A program made the translations under genes and the position numbers. 64,000 nt of DNA, from positions 73,749,727-73,813,726 of the forward strand of contig NC_086379.1 in NCBI RefSeq assembly GCF_036588685.1, written 5' to 3'. Positions 56,609-64,000 of this stretch are shown one piece after another (positions within the stretch are counted from its first letter, which is position 1; each line of letters begins with the position of its first letter). Source of the DNA: Mytilus trossulus (Eukaryota > Mollusca > Bivalvia > Mytilida > Mytilidae). The notes below the pieces were generated by a model, which had not been told where the DNA came from, searched no databases, and saw only the letters and a list, made by a program, of their open reading frames with translations.

Positions 56609-58722
56609 AAGACAGAAATATATGAGGGTTTGGATGGGGTTAAATGATTAGAGAATAATGCCCTTAGAAAATGAAGATTAGAGAATAACGGGCAAAAAAA
56701 ATAAAGATTAGAGAAATGTGTGGTCTAAAAATATAATGAATATTGAATGATTCATAAAAGAAGACGCTAAAAATTAACTGTTCACAGAATTTTCCCTTCT
56801 TAAAATTTAAAGAAAAAGATCAAAATTATCATTGTGAAAATATGATAAAAGTGAAAACAAACTTGGTAAACTTTTTTTGGTTTCGTGATAACAGACTATA
56901 GGATTCAGTCAATGTGAACTAGTTTCCGATACTTCTACTCTGACTTTTATCAGTGGCGGATCCAGAGGGGGGCGTAGAAGGCATTCGCCTCTCCTTTGCT
57001 TTGATTTTTTTTAAATGATTAATCAGCCTAGACTTCGTGAACATGGCGAACTTTGCCATTTCCCGTGTACTACTATTTAATTTTATACAACAATTCTTGA
57101 CCTATAAAGATATTTTTCGCTGGAATTTACTGATTATCAAAATCATGTGATTCAATATGGTGGAGTTGACCTGCTGTGCATCGAATAAAACGTCTCTCAG
57201 TCATTTGAAATTCAAATTACAGTAACACATTGAGTAGAGTGAGGATGACAATCATGACACCTTCAAAGCGAAGAATTTATCAAGAACATATTAACTTCTA
57301 TTTTACTATTCCGCCAAACAGAAAGTAATGCTCTATAGACTATTACACTCTCATGAAAAAAAAATTCCACAGCAATAGTATTTAACTACGGAAACATATT
57401 TAACCCCAAACGCCCAAGCCTATTTTAAAATAATATAGCTGAAAAATGATCCCAGTCAGTATAAGCTCTATATAGATTTAAAGTCGTAAGTACGAACCAT
57501 TTGATTTGAGGAGACAGTCTTAGATATTTGAGAGAAAAAAAATAATTCTGATTTTTGCCTTCAACAAAAATTCTAGACACAAAACAAAAATCTTGTCCAC
57601 ATTTTTGGTATTAGAAACAAAAATTCCCAAATGAAGGCATTAAATGAACATGATGAATAAAAGCGGGCATATTTTTTGTAGCAGGGGTTTTCATGTCTGC
57701 CCGGAATGTCTGTTTCACCGAACTGATATATATGGAATTCTTTTTTCAAGACTAGACTGCAACCTGCCTGCTGGGTGTGGCCTTTATGTCTTCATTTGTT
57801 GGCCAGCATTCATAAATTCGTTGTAATTTCAGACTCATTCTTAGCCTGTCGGTCGTGTTTCAAATTCAATCGAATAGCCCAGCGTATATCTTGTAAACAA
57901 CAAGAATTATGTGAGGTTATTCTAACTTAACTTTAATACAACAAACGTGTGAGAATTTTGACAAATCACACATTAAATGTATCAGTACATAGCTCTTGGA
58001 TCCAAACTATCATTTTATGATAGAAATTAATAGGGAGATACAGCATCTAAAATGTCCAACCCTTACACCATACAAGCAACTACAAAATATGCATGCCCCA
58101 CGCCAGGAACTGTTTAAAAAGTGCATGTTTCACTTATTTTATGTTTTTAGTCCTTAAAAGGGGCCAAAAAATAATTTCGCCTCGCTCCGCTCGCCTATCT
58201 TTACAAACTACGGGCCCTCTTTCAAAAAACCTGAATACAACCCTGTTTATAGCTGGCTATGCGGTTGGCTTTTGCTCATTGTTGAATGCCGTACAGTGAC
58301 CTATAGTTGTTAATATCTGTGTCATTTGGTCTCTTTGAAGAGTTGTCTCATTGGCAATTACACCACATCTTTTTATATTTAGTCAAAATCACTGGAAAGA
58401 ACTGATGAGAACTTGGACTTGTTACTTCAAGGCACTTTAATCATGCAGAACAATACACACCAACACGTCATTGTTGAGAAACAAATGAAAGCCTTGCTGT
58501 TGTTTGGAAATCACCGTTCTCAAAAAGAATAAAAGAATGTTTTTTACTTTTTTTAAAGATTAAAGAAAACTGGGGGGAAAATTAGAGAATAATGCGTAGA
58601 AAAACACTTTTAAAGAATAGACTTATTTTTTGAAGATTAGAGAAAAAAAGGGGTGAAATTTAAATGTTTACAGAATAACAGACCCCCCCCCCCCCCCCCA
58701 TTCAGACCCTCATATATGGAAG
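56609..58722. mobile_element. 2.1 kb TIR element (TATGAGGGTTTGGATGGGG)
   Basis: Starts ATATATGAGGGTTTGGATGG and ends (C)17 ATTCAGACCCTCATATAT, inverse copies of TATATGAGGG-TYTGRATGGGG. Both ends carry repeats of AGATTAGAGAATAA (56650-56720 and 58590-58660). The interior has no recognisable transposase; it includes a GC-richer piece (58140-58250, TTCGCCTCGCTCCGCTCGCC) and a reverse family I scrap (58310-58376). It lies between the two LINE pieces. Confidence 0.65.
58683..58699 (+). repeat. C17 homopolymer
   Basis: Seventeen consecutive C at the inner edge of the right TIR of the 2.1 kb element; the matching left TIR has only GGGG. The length is likely unstable or may be a sequencing artefact. 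Confidence 0.8.
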
Positions 58723-59740
58723 ATGAACTTTACAGGAGTTTTAAAGAATGACAAGGCAAGAATAAATTACCAATAATACTAAATCTAAAAGTTTGGATGT
58801 GAGAAAATAAAAGGTTAAAGATGACACTTTTGAGTTAGCAAGGGAAGCGATACCTGTCCAACGGTTTTGGATGATCCAGTTGAATCATTGTGGGTAAAGA
58901 TTGATAGCACACTAGAAAACAGTGCATACGCGAAGGAGATAAACAAAAAGTTGTTTGAATGGTTAAAGTGGTCTGCCCGCCAAAATACATGGTTTCTTGC
59001 CAAGGAAATTATGGTCGTTATCTGTGTATGAGGGTTTTTTGTTGAAAGTTGAGGTTGCAGACAGGAAGATAAGTGCGTGCTTCATACGATGGCTTGGCAT
59101 ACCAAGGAGTTTCAGCAGCATTGTTTTGTATAATACGGGAACTTAACTGTATGTACCACTGAAGATGTTGACGAAGATTCCTTAAACACGTCATATAGAG
59201 ACACCAAAGTTAAAGGAAGATGAATTAAAATGAAGATCAGGAACGGACGAAAGTAGAAGCAGAGGAAAGTGGGAGTGAAGAGAAGACAAGACTGCGACAT
59301 AATATATTTTTGTTTTGTTTCAAAGCAGTGGGTTGACAAGGATTTGAAATGTGGAAAAAATCAGCAAAGATCTGTCACAGTAGGAAGTTCGTGTGATAGA
59401 AGAAGAGGGAAGGATTTCAAGGCACTATGATAGAAGCAGCAATGTAGTTACGTTATCAAAAAGCTAGAAGCAGGGCCTTAAAATGGAATGAGGTTAGGTG
59501 TATGGCGAATACCGTTTGAGCTTTCTTCTAGGATCCGTTTATGATGTATCAGTTATTCAAACCATTATACGTGGGACTCTGTTGAAGTTAAAAATGCACT
59601 TTATGCAAGGACAAACCAGAAATTATACAACATGAATTGTGTTGTCATCATGTTTAGTGGCACTGCCAGATGTTAGGTATTCATGGAGGATAGGAGAAAG
59701 ACCAAGAAGAAATACCCTTTTGTAAACTTAAAAAGTTTAT

Positions 59741-61000
59741 GAGAAAGAAAAGATAAAATATTCACTTCACAAATAAAAGTGAAAGTAGACATAGATATAT
59801 ATCTCAATTGGATAGCGACTAAACATGTAAAAAAAATTTAGAAGTCAATATTTATAGTAATGAACAAACGAAGAGTGTCTTTTCACGTCTAGAAAAAAGA
59901 AAACGCAACATTTCTTAAAGGACAAAGATTTAAAAGTAAAATCACAAAAATACTGAACTCAAATGAAAATCAATTCGGAAAGTCCATAATCACATGGCAA
60001 AATCAAATAACAAAACGCATCAAAAACGAATTGACAAGAACTGTCATATTCCTGACTTGGTACAGGCATTTTCAAATGTAGAAAATAGTGGATTAAACAT
60101 GGTTCTATATTGCTTACCCTCTCACTTTAATTCCAGTCTCATCAACTTCCGTTATATTTACACGATGCGTTAAATAAACAGTCACAATTGGGACAAAAGA
60201 AAACCTTTGATACAGCATCTGACCTGATACAGGAACAAGAACATGAGGCACGGTTAAGCTAGTTCAACCATCCATATTTATTAAACTCCACAAAAAACGT
60301 TTGGACCAGAGGTATACTACTGTTACCTTTATCAAGATTCATCAAATCCTCTTCAACAAAACACACTAAGGACAAGGTAATTTTGTCACAGAATCAATGT
60401 GCATACTATTTAAACATTGCGTTATCACAAAAAAATATGCACTTTGCTTTGAAATTTGCTGCTGTTGACTGAATTTGACACTGCAATCTTGTGACTTGTT
60501 ACGCATTCATAACCAAAACCCTCGTCAATGGTTGTGTTATGTTATAACAACTTGTTGTTTCCCCCTTTAATGAATTAGTTATTGATGATAAATATTTGAT
60601 ACTCTTGCCATATTATATTTAAACTTGTTTATCTTTGAATGTTTAACTGTTGATGTGGGTTTTCTGGATCGCTGCTTATTGACTTTTTGATGTTCTCCAA
60701 ACAACACCTATTATAAGAAATATTTCTACTTTGGAATATTTATATGAATATGAGACGTATTTGTAAATCGAAAGCAACTTAGTTGAATGAATGTACAACA
60801 ACATGAAATTAAATAAACTGAATGTAACAGTTTACAGAACGGGAAGCATGTTTAGTTCACAAATTTGTATATACAAAGATGGTTAAATTCGTCTTTTTAA
60901 GTTTTTATGCTGATTTCTTTCACTATGAGACCGCATTCAAGGTTAAATGTCGGTACTTGCAGTCGCAATCCAACTTTATAGTCTAGTCAAAATAGATGAA
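59741..61000. other. Spacer with a reverse family E copy; no gene
   Basis: 59935-60160 is family E on the minus strand (AGTAAAATCACAAAAATACT, AAAGTCCATAATCACATGGC, TTCCTGACTTGGTACAGG). The rest is AT-rich with no recognisable content. Confidence 0.45.
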
Positions 61001-61850
61001 AAATGTGGCCAACCTCAAAAAAATTGCAACAGAATTAATTTTGGTATTTTTCAATTCTAAAAGGCCTTCTTTGTAACATACTAAAAGTCTACCAAAATAT
61101 CTGAGTGGGAAAATGGATTTTTGGGTGAAAAATAGCAAAATTTGACAAAAATATCGAAAAACTGGGAAAAGCTTGTTAAGCATTCATTATTGATGATAAT
61201 CATTTCAAATAAAAAGTTTTACAACAGGTTATACAGTGTTTATAAAATGATTTATAAAAAAATATTCTATTTTTGAATAAGCATGAAATTTTAGGTGAAA
61301 ACATCCGATTTTTGTTGGAATTTGAGATTTACAAAGCATGAATTGATTACAAACAGTACAGCAAAAATATAAATATTGGTAAAAGAGGTTCATTTGATAG
61401 TTCAAAAAAGACAAAAACCTTTATTCTAACCATTCCAAAACTTTACAGCAATACTTAATTTGGTAAATGGTGATTTTGGGTAAAATATAGCAAAATCATC
61501 AAAAATCGTTAAAAAATGGAAAAACACCAATTTGGAATTTTAACTGTTTTCAAAACACTCTAAAAATAAAAAATAAAATCTTAATAGAATAATAATCAGA
61601 TCAAACAAAATTCATAGTTAAACAAATTTGAAAATAGCTGATTTTGTGTGAAAAAAGCTAAATTTGGCCCAAAATTGTCAAAAACTGGAAAAAAACTAAT
61701 AAAATTCATAGTTTTTTAGAAATCAATTAAGATGTTAGTGAAAATTTATTTATATTATTTATAAGAAAAAGTGCAATGCTTAAATTCATACTATGTTAAC
61801 CAGCAAGTGATTTTAAGGATGTTTGCTTGTCATGTTTTGGAATTTTTGTA
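61000..61850 (+). repeat. Degenerate tandem array, about 175 bp period
   Basis: Related units recur near 61117 (GATTTTTGGGTGAAAAATAG), 61290 (AAATTTTAGGTGAAAACATC), 61471 (GATTTTGGGTAAAATATAGC) and 61641 (GATTTTGTGTGAAAAAAGC), each followed by CAAAAATCG/AAAAACTGGAAAAA-like sequence. Very A-rich and strongly diverged; borders are approximate. Confidence 0.5.
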
Positions 61851-61897
61851 AAATTTTAAAATACTCTGGTTTCATCCATTTGAATGCCTTAAAAAAA

Positions 61898-62205
61898 ATT
61901 GCCCATCGACCCCCATTTTTCTTTTTATAAATCATTTACATACATAATTATAAGCCATTTGTAAAAGTCTTATAAAATCTTTTTTATTTTTTAATAGTTT
62001 TTGAGAACTCTAACTGGTCAATTGATAAAGCTATGAAAAATCAAGTGAGAATATTTTCCCGCCAAAATTCTAATGGCTAATATCTCAAAAACAACCACAT
62101 TGACCCCTTTTTAATTTTTGCCATTTTGATTTCTTAATTAATCCCCTATCAATATATACTAGTGTTATTGAAAGCTATTTATTTTGAAACTGTGCAGCGT
62201 GTTTA
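61898..62205. repeat. Repeat D, uninterrupted copy (empty site of repeat C)
   Basis: TGCCCATCGACCCCCATTTT, TATAAGCCATTTGTAAAAGT, TTTTGAGAACTCTAACTGGT, then TCCCCTATCAATATATACTA follow without interruption. At 11961-14395 the same parts are separated by a 2.1 kb repeat C copy. Confidence 0.7.
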
Positions 62206-62339
62206 CCATGCATAATGAAAGGTAAAAAGTCTCAATGACCAAAACTGATCATGATTTAAAAGTAAATGACAAGATACATGGACACATTTTTTTTTAAAGA
62301 TTATTCCATCGTTTTCTGTATACAACAAATATCTGTTCA

Positions 62340-63711
62340 TCAGTAAAGTCAGATTTGGCAATGGGAACAGAATTAGAACGATTCAAACCACAACATTCAC
62401 CGCATCCTACCCAACACTTTCAAAGACCATTTTGTCTAAACGCATTATTTGGTGTTGCAGTTATGCTTACAGTTGCATCTTATAATGATAAAACTTTTAT
62501 CAGGTGCAGGAGGAAGTTCCATCAAAATTGGACAAAGTTTTCCACATGAAATTCTCAACCATAGTCTGCATGGTCTGTAGGATCTATGTCAACTTCTCAT
62601 TCACTTTTGGCACCGATTATACACTCAAACTCAAAGACTATGAAATTGCCCTGAATCGGATGCTTCTTCTCCTGCTTTGATGATATCTACTTTAATGAAG
62701 CCTTATTCATGAAAACTTGATCTTGTTGATTAAGTTTTTTTAATGAAAGTCCTTTGCCTATTCCAAAAAGCCTAGATGATGAGTTACAACCTGTTATAGA
62801 ATGCAAAAAGAGCAACAAATTACAAACATCCTCCCAAAGAAATCCTTTAGACTGTTCTATGTTCCATATTTTCATTTTTTCAGATTTAAAAATAACCTGT
62901 TTGCACTGTTGATTAATGATGAAGAACAGTAACACCAACAGATCTGTATCTTGACCATTTACTATGACTGCTTAAGACAAAGCACAATCCAAAGATCTGC
63001 ATTATGAGTCATATTCTTACATTTAATGTTATTATCCTGTAGCTTGTCACAAAGCACCTTAATAATATAGATATAGGAAGATGTGGTTTGTTCAAACTGT
63101 TTGACATGAACAGTTCTGTTTAAGTTTTGCAAGTCATAGATGAGGGGAAATTGATGTTCTTCAAAACAATGATTTGTTCTACGCAAATGTGTAATATCTT
63201 TAAGTGAAGGAAGTTCTTGATAACTTTCAAAAATTATTACAGGGTCTTTGTTTGTGTAATGTCTCCAAATGATATAACATGTGTCAAATGAAGTCGTTAC
63301 AATATGCATCCACCATCAAGGACATACTGCAGACCCTCACCATCTATTTATATATGTTTTTAGAAAGTCTGAATCTGGCTTTGACTTAGCTTTGGCTGCC
63401 AATGTTGTTGATTGGTTTGAATTCTTGTAGCTTTAACTCTATTTTTCGCATTTCATCGACTCTAACGTTTTATTTCAAAAACTTACTGTTTTTTTTCAAC
63501 GTTAATGGCAGGCTCTGCCTTAACACCTGTTTCAATATTTATAAGTGGAACATAATTAGTAAAATGATTTCTTTCACTAAGGTACTCAAGAATTGCAAGA
63601 GTGTCTACCCTGTCTCGTTCTTTATTTGTACGGTTAGCTTCGTGCTAATCACTAGTCCAGTATGCAACACCAGTGAGATCTTGCATGGCAATGTTTTAGT
63701 CTTCACAAGCT
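62340..63711 (-). pseudogene. Decayed multi-copy metazoan ORF with PIN-nuclease-like motifs
   Basis: Read on the minus strand, with several frameshifts and stops, the pieces appear in the order known from a widespread uncharacterised family in cnidarians and molluscs: MQDLTGVAYWTSD (from 63686), DRVDTLAILEYLSERNHFTN, GLQYVLDGGC, ESYQELPSLKDITHLRRT, HNADLWIVLCLKQ, IVNGQDTDLLVLLFF, FLHSITGCNSSSRLFGIGKG, VDIIKAGEEASDSGQF, LPPAPDKSFIIIRCNCK and a Cys-rich end KCWVGCGECCGL. The DTDLLVLL and GCNSSS (family GCDTTS) motifs recall PIN/FEN-type nucleases; that relation is inference. At least four frame breaks (near 63320, 62962, 62690 and 62430) and internal stops mean no intact protein. The family is multi-copy and probably transposon-borne. 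Confidence 0.7.
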
Positions 63712-64000
63712 GGCATAGATAGTATTCATTGTGATCGTTGGGATTCACCCATTCCTCTGCCTCAGTTTAGACCTCCATAAGATTTGACACTTCTCATCAA
63801 GATCTCTTCTATAGTCAGATCTGTACATGTATGTACTATGTAGTATTGATGAAGAAAATAATCTAGTATCCAAAGGAACTTTTCATGTCAAACAGTTAAA
63901 ACAGACAAGTTCTTATTAACATGCTTTGTGACACGCTAAAGCATATAATACCATTAAATGTAAGAATGCAATTGATGATGCAGATCTTCTTATTGTGCAA
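63712..64000. other. Right edge; nothing recognised
   Basis: May hold the N-terminal part of the decayed minus-strand ORF, but I could not identify it. Confidence 0.3.

Larger units (their letters stand above)
55600..59740 (+). pseudogene. Non-LTR retrotransposon split by inserted repeats
   Basis: The 5' piece (55600-55835) encodes a reverse transcriptase motif A region, VVFRIDLTDAYGSIP, then DLIMDRFQVPNFIRTLLKEY, with premature stops. After about 2.9 kb of other repeats the same protein resumes at 58723: TVLDDPVESLWVKIDSTLEN, KKLFEWLKWSARQ, WSLSVYEGFLLKVE, KISACFIRWLGIPRSFSSI, and finally RLSFLLGSVYDV with a Cys-rich end LCKDKPEIIQH and LSSCLVALPDVRYSWR in shifted frames (about 59510-59690). 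This order fits a mollusc LINE ORF known to me only as a sequence type. The catalytic YxDD box was not found; it probably fell in the lost or interrupted part. Confidence 0.65.

Noticed and set aside
63402..63722. 106-codon plus-strand frame
   Set aside because: Antisense of the decayed minus-strand PIN-like ORF, whose motifs read clearly on the other strand.

Overview
This window looks like nuclear DNA of a marine bivalve, most likely a mussel (Mytilidae). That is inference from three things: AT-rich sequence, small exons with consensus GT/AG splice sites inside kilobase introns, and a dense load of dispersed repeats of types I recognise from mussel genomes. No database search was possible. 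There is no bacterial-style operon, CRISPR array, rRNA or convincing tRNA gene.

Four genes are supported. (1) 764-7307 (+): nine coding exons that join to exactly 374 codons plus stop. The product has an N-terminal domain like that of FBXL4 (discoidin/galactose-binding-like) followed by a BTB domain, so a probable Cullin-3 adaptor. (2) 20869-21567 (+): ribulose-phosphate 3-epimerase, complete in one coding exon. (3) 28900-29766 (-): an intronless 288-residue basic protein that I do not recognise. (4) 34207-48122 (+): eleven coding exons joining to 639 codons plus stop. The product is a secreted-side, single-pass membrane carboxylesterase of the cholinesterase/neuroligin superfamily with a Ser-Asp-His triad.

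The rest is mostly mobile DNA, often nested. 7.4-10.6 kb: a 1.15 kb terminal-inverted-repeat (TIR) element just after gene 1 and a 272 bp MITE flanked by TTAA. 11.9-14.4 and 18.4-20.3 kb: two copies of a 2 kb element built from two kinds of internal tandem unit; the first sits inside an older repeat whose uninterrupted copy is at 61.9-62.2 kb. 24.0-28.7 kb: one repeat broken by a LINE fragment and by two oppositely oriented copies of another reverse-transcriptase element. 30.7-31.5 kb: a 67 bp tandem array interrupted by a dispersed repeat. The esterase introns hold a 169 bp tandem array (36.6-38.5 kb) carrying one nuclear-receptor DR1-like motif per unit, a tRNA-derived SINE, a 2.1 kb hAT-like element with 8 bp target duplications containing two LINE 3' ends, and two adjacent fold-back palindromes. 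52.4-54.1 kb: a fold-back MITE and a decayed Tc1-like transposon. 55.6-59.7 kb: a LINE whose reverse transcriptase is split by other repeats including a 2.1 kb TIR element. 62.3-63.7 kb: a decayed multi-copy ORF with PIN-nuclease-like motifs.

The four genes have unrelated functions (ubiquitin adaptor, pentose phosphate enzyme, unknown, surface esterase) and nothing suggests they work together. The most useful observations are the triplicated BTB exon with its splice donor, the DR1-bearing intronic array, the modified esterase triad, the unrecognised 288-residue protein, and several insertions whose order can be read directly from the sequence.
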